DNA of 23,008 bases, taken from UBA6382 sp964596865. Lineage in GTDB: Bacteria; Bacteroidota; Bacteroidia; Bacteroidales; Bacteroidaceae. The notes beneath the pieces are model-generated. The model had not been told where the DNA came from, did not search any database, and was given only the letters and a program-made list of their open reading frames with translations. Of this stretch, positions 1 to 6,714 are shown one piece after another. Each line of letters opens with the position of its first letter. Within the stretch, counting starts at the first letter, position 1. The position numbers were made by a program, and so were the translations under genes. The stretch is taken from positions 1-23,008 of the forward strand of contig CAZQVW010000006.1 in the NCBI GenBank assembly GCA_964596865.1, written 5' to 3'.

Positions 1-2
1 TA

Positions 3-128
3 TCGGCATCGCAGAAAGATTTTTATGCCGTTTCGGTTTTTAGCGGACAGCAATATATAGATATAACCGGTAATGGTTATGGCGCCAAGGGACAGGCTAC
101 GCGTAAGAAAAGGTTGGAGGAGAGGTAA
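3..128 (+). CDS. 3' end of an unrecognised protein (5' end outside window)
   Basis: The reading frame is open from the window edge to a TAA at 126-128 and encodes about 41 residues ending in a basic, charged tail (KKRLEER). Codon choice looks coding, and the other two plus frames hit stops by position 60. The residues visible (DFYAVSVFSGQQYIDITGNGYGAK and the tail) do not match a family I recognise, so no function is assigned. It would converge on the minus-strand genes that follow, with a hairpin terminator at 368-434 between them. The main doubt is that only the tail is visible. Confidence 0.45.
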   Translation, partial: SASQKDFYAVSVFSGQQYIDITGNGYGAKGQATRKKRLEER

Positions 129-194
129 GTGCGATGAAATGATTGATTAAGGGGCGTAAGGTAGAAAGAACGGGCGTAAGTCTATTGTTTCGTT

Positions 195-306
195 GTCCCC
201 GCGTATCCGTCCGAAAAGAGCCTGCTATCAAGTCAGCTCTTTTCGGACGGATACAATTTAATAAACCATACAAAAGTCGGCATATTTCGGACGGATACGT
301 CCCCGC
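195..306. repeat. Small inverted-repeat element with 8-bp flanking direct repeats (MITE-like)
   Basis: The 14-bp motif GTATCCGTCCGAAA at 203-216 recurs inverted at 285-298. The 96-bp segment between these outer ends is flanked on both sides by the same 8 bp, GTCCCCGC (195-202 and 299-306). A third copy, also inverted, lies inside: 203-221 and 236-254 form a perfect 19-bp inverted repeat around a 14-nt loop. Terminal inverted repeats with a target-site-like duplication are what a miniature transposable element would show. There is no room for a transposase. The inner hairpin could instead act as a transcription barrier, but no T-run follows it. Confidence 0.5.
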
Positions 307-367
307 TGACGGATATGGCGTGCAGTTGTTACATTATTTTTGTGTGGTTTTGTTGTAAAACGCGAAG

Positions 368-434
368 GCCGTGCCTTGTGGTGGCGGCAGGAATCGCTTT
401 CCCGCGCGGCTCTTTCCACAAGGCACGGCTTTTT
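368..434 (+). terminator. Intrinsic terminator between convergent genes
   Basis: A perfect 14-bp stem (368-381 with 416-429) encloses a GC-rich loop of 34 nt and is followed on the plus strand by five T residues (430-434). On the minus strand the stem is followed only by a weak TTTT about 8 nt further on, so it may also end transcription of the minus-strand gene that stops at 454, less efficiently. Confidence 0.65.
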
Positions 435-453
435 ATATTGGTATGATGAAATT

Positions 454-1458
454 CTACAATTCTTCCAGGATTTTCTTTATCACCACTGTGGCGGAGATTT
501 CACGATTGGCGGCTTCCGGAATGACCAGTGAGGTGGGCGCCTCGATAACATCGTCAGTAACAATCATATTGCGGCGCACGGGCAGACAGTGCATGAAGTA
601 GGCGTTGTTGGTGAGGGCCATGTGGTCGGCATCCACTGTCCACGACATATCCTTAAGGATAACTTTTCCGTAATCCTCGGGACGAGTTACTCCCGGGCAG
701 CTCCAGTTTTTGGCATAGACAAAATCGGCTCCCTCCAGAGCGTGGCGCTGGTTGTAATCGGGCTGAAGATCGCCCACGAACTGCGGATCCAATTCGTAGC
801 CCTCGGGACAGGTGTAGACAAAATCTACATCCGCGTGGAGCATCCATTGAGCAAAACTGTTTGGCACGGCCTGCGGCAGGGCTTTGGGGTGGGGCGCCCA
901 TGTCATCACCACTTTCGGCTTCTTGCCCATTTGAGAAAGGGGTGTCGTGGGAGCAACGTTCTGTCTCTTGGCCCAATATTCCTGAATGGTGATGAGGTCG
1001 GCAAAAGCCTGCAGGGGATGGACGGTGGCGCTCTCCATAGAGAATACGGGCTTGCCGCTGTAGCGGATAAATTGCTGGAGTATCTGCTCCTGATAATCGG
1101 CCTCGCGGCTCTCAAAGCGGGCAAAGGTGCGCACGCCAATCACATCGCAATACTGGCTCATCACGGGCACGGCCTCCAAGAGGTGCTCGCTCTTGTCGCC
1201 ATCCATGATAACGCCGCGCTCTGTCTCTAATTTCCAAGCGCCTTGGTTTACGTCCAAAACAATCACGTTCATGCCGAGGTTGAAGCCCGCTTTTTGGGTG
1301 GAGAGGCGGGTGCGCAGGGAGTTGTTGAAGAAGATAAGCAAGAGTGTTTTGTTGTGGCCCAGTTGCTGGAATTTATAATGGTCTTTTTTTATTTCAAAGG
1401 CTTCGGAGAGGGCCTGATTAAGGTTGCCGAGGTGGGAGGGATAAAGGAATTGTTTCAT
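454..1458 (-). CDS. argF': N-succinylornithine carbamoyltransferase (SOTCase/AOTCase family)
   Basis: This enzyme transfers a carbamoyl group from carbamoyl phosphate to N-succinyl- (or N-acetyl-) ornithine in the acylated arginine pathway of Bacteroidota. The 334 residues show the carbamoyl-phosphate loop SLRTR (47-51), HPLQ (147-150) and HCLPVRRN (290-297). The block from RLSTQKA through GAWKLETERGVIMDGDK is nearly the same as the Bacteroides fragilis enzyme as I remember it. The residue equivalent to Pro90 of that enzyme and Glu92 of Xanthomonas AOTCase is Ser90 here, which favours the succinylated substrate. There is an apparent insertion of about 14 residues near 163-180. It lies 118 bp downstream of the S37 peptidase gene on the same strand, and I see no promoter in that gap. 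Confidence 0.93.
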   Translation of the reverse strand: MKQFLYPSHLGNLNQALSEAFEIKKDHYKFQQLGHNKTLLLIFFNNSLRTRLSTQKAGFNLGMNVIVLDVNQGAWKLETERGVIMDGDKSEHLLEAVPVMSQYCDVIGVRTFARFESREADYQEQILQQFIRYSGKPVFSMESATVHPLQAFADLITIQEYWAKRQNVAPTTPLSQMGKKPKVVMTWAPHPKALPQAVPNSFAQWMLHADVDFVYTCPEGYELDPQFVGDLQPDYNQRHALEGADFVYAKNWSCPGVTRPEDYGKVILKDMSWTVDADHMALTNNAYFMHCLPVRRNMIVTDDVIEAPTSLVIPEAANREISATVVIKKILEEL

Positions 1459-1576
1459 TCGGGATACTTATTTATATTAGTATGTTTGTTCTGATAGGCG
1501 GAATACTGCTCGTGGTGATTGCGCGGGTGGGATTAATGGACTTAATCTGCCTGACTATCACAATCTTTCGTGGAAT

Positions 1577-2941
1577 TTATTTGCGCACCGGTTCCCCCAG
1601 CCACGCAGACAGCAACCCCAAAATCTCTTCGCGTTGCTGGGGCGGCATATTGTTGATGCGTGTGGAGTGGGAGCCTCCGGGCTTGATGAACACGTGCAGG
1701 TTTTTCTTGGGGTATTGCTTGAGCCACGTTACTCCGGCGGCAGTCCACGGGTCGGTTTCGCCATAGATGCAGATCATGCGCGGGTCGTTATGCTGCAGCC
1801 AAGAGGTTATGTGCTTGGAAAGGGTCTTGTCAAAGTGGATGGAGCGCAATTCGGGCGGCAGCATTACATCGCGCACGTAATGTTTGGCGGATTTGATGGA
1901 TAGGTATTTGCGGAAGGGCTTGAGGTCGTAGCCGTAATAGCCTAATTCGCGATAGGCCTGCGCGAAAAACGATACATCGCCCGTGGTGGAGAAATATTCC
2001 GGCCCCACGGATTTTACCAAGTTCTGAAGTAGCACGCTATCTGGCGCAGAAACGGAGGGCAAGCTCTCCACTTTGCGGCCCCATTGCCAAAGGGAGAACG
2101 AATATTCCAATACGCAGTAGTCGTAGACTTGGTCTAATGGAATATAAAACGAGAGATGTTTCTTTTCGCAATACTTTTGGAAATCGGGGAGCAACTGCGA
2201 TTTGCGCTTGAGCAGTTCTATCTGATAGTTTTCTATTGTTTGGCGCTGCTGGGCGGTGCCCACATTACAGAGAAACGGTTCGTGCCTGCCATCAATCACG
2301 GCGTTGCAAACCGGGCCCACGTAGGGCACGGAGATGTCCACGTCCTCGGGATAATAGGAGCGGTATTCCATGCAGGTCTCGCCGCCTTTGGAGATTCCGG
2401 TGGAAATCCATTTCTTTGGATAGATGGTTTTGAAAGCTGAGGTAACGGTGTGGAGGTCGGCCATGGCATCGCGGTCGATAAGGTATTGCCAATCTATGCC
2501 CTTATAGATTATTGCGCCCTTTTGTGGGGTGTCTGTAGGCTGTGGCATCGACTCGCCGAAGTAGCGGTGCTCCACAAACACAATATTTGTGAGGAAATAG
2601 GTGGATAGCTCGTTGTTATAGCGTGGACCGGCGGCATATCCAGCTGCGTAGCCCTCGGTAACGAGCAGGGTGGGGCGGTTTTCGCCGCGGTTCATCACTA
2701 TTACTCGTTGAGTGAATGTGCCTTTGGAGGGATCTTTGTGGCTTAGTGGCTGGGTTATCATTACGATGTAGCGGCCCTCAAATCCGGCTTGGTCGTCCAC
2801 CTGCTTCACACTCGTTACGCCCGGCAGGGCTTTCAGTTTTTCCACAAATGCCTCGTCAGCAAAGGCCAATAGCGGTAACAATAATAGCAGAAGGGACACT
2901 GCCAACGGCTGTAAAATAGTTCTACTGGTTCTTTTTCTCAT
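1577..2941 (-). CDS. Secreted S37 (PS-10 type) tripeptidyl aminopeptidase-like peptidase
   Basis: This is an exported serine peptidase expected to release short peptides from the N termini of oligopeptides. Numbered from the upstream start at 2959 (460 residues), it has a signal peptide with a long Leu run (21-31) ending AFADE. The serine nucleophile is in GISKGG (Ser190), followed by a carboxylate in YGETDPW (Asp403) and a histidine in GGSHSTRI (His431), the alpha/beta-hydrolase triad order seen in family S37. No lipobox is present, so it is probably periplasmic or released. I chose the second Met (2941) because it directly precedes the basic n-region. The six-residue longer start at 2959 is equally possible. 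Confidence 0.83.
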   Translation of the reverse strand: MRKRTSRTILQPLAVSLLLLLLPLLAFADEAFVEKLKALPGVTSVKQVDDQAGFEGRYIVMITQPLSHKDPSKGTFTQRVIVMNRGENRPTLLVTEGYAAGYAAGPRYNNELSTYFLTNIVFVEHRYFGESMPQPTDTPQKGAIIYKGIDWQYLIDRDAMADLHTVTSAFKTIYPKKWISTGISKGGETCMEYRSYYPEDVDISVPYVGPVCNAVIDGRHEPFLCNVGTAQQRQTIENYQIELLKRKSQLLPDFQKYCEKKHLSFYIPLDQVYDYCVLEYSFSLWQWGRKVESLPSVSAPDSVLLQNLVKSVGPEYFSTTGDVSFFAQAYRELGYYGYDLKPFRKYLSIKSAKHYVRDVMLPPELRSIHFDKTLSKHITSWLQHNDPRMICIYGETDPWTAAGVTWLKQYPKKNLHVFIKPGGSHSTRINNMPPQQREEILGLLSAWLGEPVRK

Positions 2942-3071
2942 ATTTTTCTTTTCTATCATTTTTGTTCTGTAGATGATATGTTTTAATGGCCGGATATAAA
3001 ATCCTGCCTTGCTTGTTTAATGCCTTATTTCTATCTAAATGACAAGAGCGTCTACTATATTCTCTCAATTG

Positions 3072-3143
3072 TCTAACTACTCTATTCTATCAACTCTCCA
3101 TCTACTCTATTCTATTTCTATCACCTATCTAACTACTCTAATC
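3072..3143. repeat. Pyrimidine-rich degenerate direct repeats
   Basis: The gap between the lipoprotein and peptidase genes contains the 14-mer CTACTCTATTCTAT twice exactly (3077-3090 and 3102-3115), with a degenerate third copy from 3133 running into the stop codon of the thioredoxin-fold gene. The 13-mer TCTAACTACTCTA also occurs twice (3072-3084, 3128-3140). No hairpin or promoter is visible in the gap. Confidence 0.55.
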
Positions 3144-3725
3144 TTATTTCTTATTGAGGGCGTCGTCTAATTGCGCTTGGATGACATCATCGCCCGGGTA
3201 GCCGCCTGTCTGTATATTGTCGTAGAAATGTTTTCCGTTTTTGTCGGCAATATAATAGGAGGGAATACCACGGATACCCAATAGGCGCAGCAGGGCGTTA
3301 TAATCGTTGTTGGTGAGGCGATAGTGGTAGCCCTTGATTGCTGGGATGGCGGCCTTCCATGCCTGTAAGGGGGAAGTCTCACCGGTGATATAGACGAAAG
3401 CCACATTCTTGCCTTCGCTTAGGTATTTTTCCTTAAGAGGGTCGATTTGCTTCATTGCCATCATGCAGGGGCCGCACCACGTAGCCCAAAAATCTACGAG
3501 TACCACTTGGCCCTTATAGTCTTTGAGAATAGTGGGCAAGATCTCATCGGCAGGCAATCCCGCAGGGATTGTTTTTACGATGACGCTATCCTTTTGCTTG
3601 TCGTCTGCGACTGCTGAGGATGCTGTGGTATTTTTTGTCTCACAGCTTTTAGCTGTTTGTTTTGCGCAACCTGTCAGGCATGCGAGTAGGCAAGCCAACG
3701 TTATCATTAATGTCTTGGTTCTCAT
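3144..3725 (-). CDS. TlpA/ResA-like thioredoxin-fold lipoprotein
   Basis: This is a membrane-anchored thiol-disulfide oxidoreductase facing the periplasm. From the chosen start the 193-residue protein opens with MRTKTLMITLACLLACLTGC, a lipoprotein signal with the lipidated Cys at position 20. It has a short polar linker and then a thioredoxin domain with WCGPC (83-87) and a cis-proline in RGIPSYY (Pro155). An in-frame ATG 57 bp upstream (3782) would bury the lipobox behind 19 extra residues and run into the preceding toxin gene, so the start at 3725 is preferred. The gene lies 43 bp downstream of vapC and may be read from it. The substrate cannot be told from sequence. Confidence 0.87.
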   Translation of the reverse strand: MRTKTLMITLACLLACLTGCAKQTAKSCETKNTTASSAVADDKQKDSVIVKTIPAGLPADEILPTILKDYKGQVVLVDFWATWCGPCMMAMKQIDPLKEKYLSEGKNVAFVYITGETSPLQAWKAAIPAIKGYHYRLTNNDYNALLRLLGIRGIPSYYIADKNGKHFYDNIQTGGYPGDDVIQAQLDDALNKK

Positions 3726-3768
3726 AATAAGTGTTAGTTTAATTAAGTTGGGAAAAGATGTTTCTAAG

Positions 3769-4188
3769 TTACTTGTATTCAATCCAATTGTCTAATTGTA
3801 TATTGTTGATTCGTGCGAAATCTTTTGTGTTATCGGTGACCATCAATAAATTATTCACAACGGCAGTACATCCAATCAACAAATCAAAATTGTTGTGTAT
3901 CGGCGTTCCTTTGAGTTGCAAGCGCACCTTTTCTTTTACAAACAAATCTATTGCGGAATCAATGGGCAGAATGTCGATGCTTTCTAAGAAATTATCTAAA
4001 TATTGATTGATGTATTTTTTAGGATTAGCTTTTGCTAATTCTTCTCCTACTTTTAATTCAATCAATGTGATAACGGATATTGCGCAAGTGCTAATATCAA
4101 TAGATAGCGCCTTTTCTTTAATAAGGTTATTACCTCTGAGCAATTCGATGCAGATGTTTGAATCAAGAAGGTATTTATGATTTGTCAT
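3769..4188 (-). CDS. vapC: VapC-like PIN-domain ribonuclease toxin
   Basis: This is the toxin of a type II toxin-antitoxin pair, expected to cleave RNA when freed from its antitoxin. At 139 residues it is a normal PIN-domain length. It carries the four conserved acidic residues: Asp9 in LLDSN, Glu44 in TLIEL, Asp102 in FDLLIG and Asp119 in VTDN. Its start codon overlaps the stop of the upstream antitoxin gene (ATGA at 4185-4188), so the two are translationally coupled. Base composition is clearly more AT-rich than the neighbouring rfbA and peptidase genes, suggesting acquisition by transfer. All catalytic acids are present, so the toxin is probably active. Confidence 0.88.
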   Translation of the reverse strand: MTNHKYLLDSNICIELLRGNNLIKEKALSIDISTCAISVITLIELKVGEELAKANPKKYINQYLDNFLESIDILPIDSAIDLFVKEKVRLQLKGTPIHNNFDLLIGCTAVVNNLLMVTDNTKDFARINNIQLDNWIEYK

Positions 4189-4433
4189 ATAACAAACTCG
4201 TTTATGTCTTGGGCGTCATCTATCATTATTTTTCGAATTTCTTGTGAAGAGGGGAAGTCGTCGTTTTTAAGAACGCCAAAGAATGTGCCAAGTTTCGCAT
4301 TTGTTTTTTTCTTTTGTTTCAATAGAGACGCACTTATTTTGGAAATGAGTGCGATTTTCATCGTGTCATTCCAATTTCTAATTGTTCTCCAATATGTATT
4401 TAATACTGGCGTGTTTATTGTGCCCGTGCTCAT
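4185..4433 (-). CDS. Antitoxin of the VapBC-type pair
   Basis: This is an 82-residue protein immediately upstream of, and overlapping by 4 bp, the PIN-domain toxin. It should bind and neutralise the toxin and repress the operon. The N-terminal part (YWRTIRNWNDTMKIALISKISASLL) reads as amphipathic helices followed by a lysine-rich stretch. This pattern occurs in small antitoxins next to PIN toxins in Bacteroidota, though I cannot name the family. A shorter start at Met25 (4361) exists, but the longer form keeps the helix motif intact. It lies 38 bp downstream of rfbA. The role is inferred mainly from position. Confidence 0.72.
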   Translation of the reverse strand: MSTGTINTPVLNTYWRTIRNWNDTMKIALISKISASLLKQKKKTNAKLGTFFGVLKNDDFPSSQEIRKIMIDDAQDINEFVI

Positions 4434-4471
4434 ATTCGTAATTTTTGAATGTTTAATAGAATTGAGACCAC

Positions 4472-5350
4472 TTATTCTTTCTCCGTCAGTTTTATGAGAT
4501 ACTGGCCGTATTCATTCTTTATCATTGGCTGTGCCAGACGGCGTAATTCGTCTGCGGAAATCCAGCCTTGCTCGTAGGCCAATTCCTCCAGACAGGCTAC
4601 TTTCTGACCGGTGCGCTTCTCGATTACCTCGATAAAGGTGGAGGCCTCGCTTAGGCTCTCGTGGGTGCCGGTATCCAGCCATGCAAAGCCCCTGCCCATA
4701 GTTTGCACCATCAGGCGGTTCTGACGGAGAAATTCTTGATTGACAGACGTTATTTCCAATTCGCCGCGGGCGGATGGTTTAATCTCGCGGGCTATCTTTA
4801 ATACATCGTTGGGATAGAAATACAGGCCCACCACGGCGTAATTGCTCTTGGGAGCTGCGGGCTTTTCCTCGATGGAGAGGCATTGCCCGTCTTCGCTAAA
4901 TTCCACTACGCCGTAGCGCTCAGGGTCGTTTACATGATAGCCGAAGACGCAGCCCCTTTGTTCAGTCTCCACTGTGTGGACGGCATGATGAAGCAGGTCT
5001 ATTAGTCCTGTGCCCTGGAAGATATTATCGCCCAGCACGAGGCACACGCTGTCATCGCCCACAAAGTCCGCACCGATGATAAAAGCCTGCGCCAATCCGT
5101 CGGGCGAGGGCTGCTCGGCGTATTGTAGGCGGATGCCGTAGTCTTCGCCCGTGCCCAGCAACCGGCAGAAGGAGGGCAGGTCCTGCGGAGTGGAGATAAT
5201 GAGGATGTCGCGAATGCCGGCCTGCATCAAAACGGAGATGGGGTAGTAGACCATCGGCTTATCGTAGATAGGAATAAGCTGTTTACTGATACCTTTTGTG
5301 ATGGGGTAGAGGCGTGTGCCACTGCCGCCGGCTAAGACTATACCTTTCAT
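4472..5350 (-). CDS. rfbA: Glucose-1-phosphate thymidylyltransferase
   Basis: RfbA (RmlA) joins dTTP and glucose-1-phosphate to give dTDP-glucose, the first step towards dTDP-L-rhamnose and related surface sugars. The 292 residues match the family length. They show the nucleotide-binding GGSGTRLYPIT motif (8-18) followed by SKQL, GDN (107-109), EEKP (161-164) and WLDTGTH (224-230). The partners rfbB, rfbC and rfbD are not adjacent, so the rest of the pathway must lie elsewhere. A strong Bacteroidota-type promoter lies about 100 bp upstream at 5448-5479. The toxin-antitoxin pair follows on the same strand. Confidence 0.96.
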   Translation of the reverse strand: MKGIVLAGGSGTRLYPITKGISKQLIPIYDKPMVYYPISVLMQAGIRDILIISTPQDLPSFCRLLGTGEDYGIRLQYAEQPSPDGLAQAFIIGADFVGDDSVCLVLGDNIFQGTGLIDLLHHAVHTVETEQRGCVFGYHVNDPERYGVVEFSEDGQCLSIEEKPAAPKSNYAVVGLYFYPNDVLKIAREIKPSARGELEITSVNQEFLRQNRLMVQTMGRGFAWLDTGTHESLSEASTFIEVIEKRTGQKVACLEELAYEQGWISADELRRLAQPMIKNEYGQYLIKLTEKE

Positions 5351-5447
5351 GGCTTATATGTATGTTTGATTGTTGATACTGGTGTGCAGAATGCTTCAGG
5401 TGAAGATTATGCTCCTTATTATTAAGTTTATGCTCGTTATTAAAAGG

Positions 5448-5479
5448 CAAAAGTACGCAAAAGATTTCTGTTAGCCAAA
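5448..5479 (-). promoter_or_regulatory. Bacteroidota-type promoter for rfbA
   Basis: On the minus strand, TTTG (5476-5479) is followed after 20 bp by TACTTTTG (5448-5455), matching the TTTG / TAnnTTTG consensus of the Bacteroidota primary sigma factor. Transcription would begin near 5442, giving a leader of roughly 90 nt before rfbA. Confidence 0.65.
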
Positions 5480-5604
5480 GATAGTGCGATTTTTCCCGCA
5501 TTATCGCAATTTTGGGCAGAGGAAAATCCAATCAAGTGGGGATAGGTGGACGTTTATGGAGCAAATAGTCTGTTTAATCGCGCCTTAATTTAGTATTCTA
5601 TCCG

Positions 5605-6711
5605 CTAATCAATAAAACCTTTGGGGAGAATGGCCACCTTAATATAGTCTTTAAGGTGGTAAAGAGAGTTGCCGGCACCGGCCTGCGAGTCATTGATGAG
5701 CAAGAGGGTGGGGCGCCCATCGCTAAGGGTGGGTCCGAGACACATACCCTCGTAATTGGCGTAGTCGGAGGCGAAGGGCAGAATGCGGGTGGTGAATTGA
5801 AAAATCTCTTGCTTGGGCAATGTCCAGTTGGAATAGGGCGGGGTGCCCGGATTGTGGGGGGCGAGGCGCATGTCCTTGGTGGGCGCAACCATAAAGACGC
5901 GGATTTTGCACCATCCGCCCACATAGCTTTTGGGGATGGCGAGCTCACGCTCCATAATGAGCAACTTTCCATTGGGCAGGGCGGTCATGGCCGACACACC
6001 GTGGGCGTAATACAGACTGTTGGCAGGGCGGGCAGTGGGCTCCATGAGATAAAGCCACTGGCCGTTGGGCTGGAGGTTTTCGCCGAAGCGCATTAAGCGC
6101 AGCATTTGGATAGGATTGCGCTGATAGTCGTGGAAAAGCGTGTCTGAAAGGAGGGCATTTTCGGTGGTGAGCCAAAAGGCGCGTGCATGATGGTCGTAGG
6201 CCAAAGCCTCAAAGCCTCCGTTGTTGTGCTGGTGGGCGCGGTTGAAAATTTCGGGGATTTTTAGACTGCGCCCTGTGGGAGCACCATCGCGCTTATACTC
6301 TTTCACCTGCGCCATCTCCTCCTGCGCTATGAAAAACGTGTTGAGGTGGGGCACAAAGACGATGTCTTCGCAATCGGCGCGCGAGCGCAGAATACTGTCT
6401 TCCTTATTTTTAGGATATGAGCAGTGGAGGGCAGAGCGGCTCACGCTCAAGATTTTGCCGTTGGTGGTGTTCTGACTGATAGTGAAGAGATAGAATCCAT
6501 CTAAAGGGCTTTTGTCGTCTATCACGGCGTAGGTGAGCGAATCCACGCGCGTGATGCCACTGTAATTGGCCGGAGCTACGCCCCAATGAGCGAGGCTTTG
6601 CTGCTTCAATAGCGTTACCTGAGCCCTTATGGGAGTGAAAGACAAAAAGAAGAGCGTTATTGTCGCGAATAACGACAGTGGCAGTATGGGTGAAAACGTG
6701 AGTCTGTTCAT
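5605..6711 (-). CDS. Secreted phytase-like esterase domain protein
   Basis: This 368-residue exported protein resembles the family annotated as esterase-like activity of phytase, a beta-propeller-type fold. A signal peptide covers residues 1-30 (cleavage near PIRA/QV). Family signatures include YSGITRVDS (about 50-58), GGFEALAY (165-172) and NYEGMCLGP (319-327); the two glutamates in GFEAL and YEGM are characteristic. The natural substrate of this family is uncertain, so phytate should not be assumed. The start lies 3 nt after the stop of the large macroglobulin gene, so the two are almost certainly co-transcribed and probably translationally coupled. About 250 bp without genes follow before rfbA. 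Confidence 0.75.
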   Translation of the reverse strand: MNRLTFSPILPLSLFATITLFFLSFTPIRAQVTLLKQQSLAHWGVAPANYSGITRVDSLTYAVIDDKSPLDGFYLFTISQNTTNGKILSVSRSALHCSYPKNKEDSILRSRADCEDIVFVPHLNTFFIAQEEMAQVKEYKRDGAPTGRSLKIPEIFNRAHQHNNGGFEALAYDHHARAFWLTTENALLSDTLFHDYQRNPIQMLRLMRFGENLQPNGQWLYLMEPTARPANSLYYAHGVSAMTALPNGKLLIMERELAIPKSYVGGWCKIRVFMVAPTKDMRLAPHNPGTPPYSNWTLPKQEIFQFTTRILPFASDYANYEGMCLGPTLSDGRPTLLLINDSQAGAGNSLYHLKDYIKVAILPKGFID

Positions 6712-6714
6712 TTA

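Noticed and set aside
203..254. Perfect 19-bp hairpin as a rho-independent terminator
   Set aside because: No T-run follows on either strand; the hairpin at 368-434 is a better terminator.
589..1230. Plus-strand open frame of 213 codons opposite the transcarbamylase
   Set aside because: The minus-strand transcarbamylase is certain, and the plus-strand translation shows no domain.
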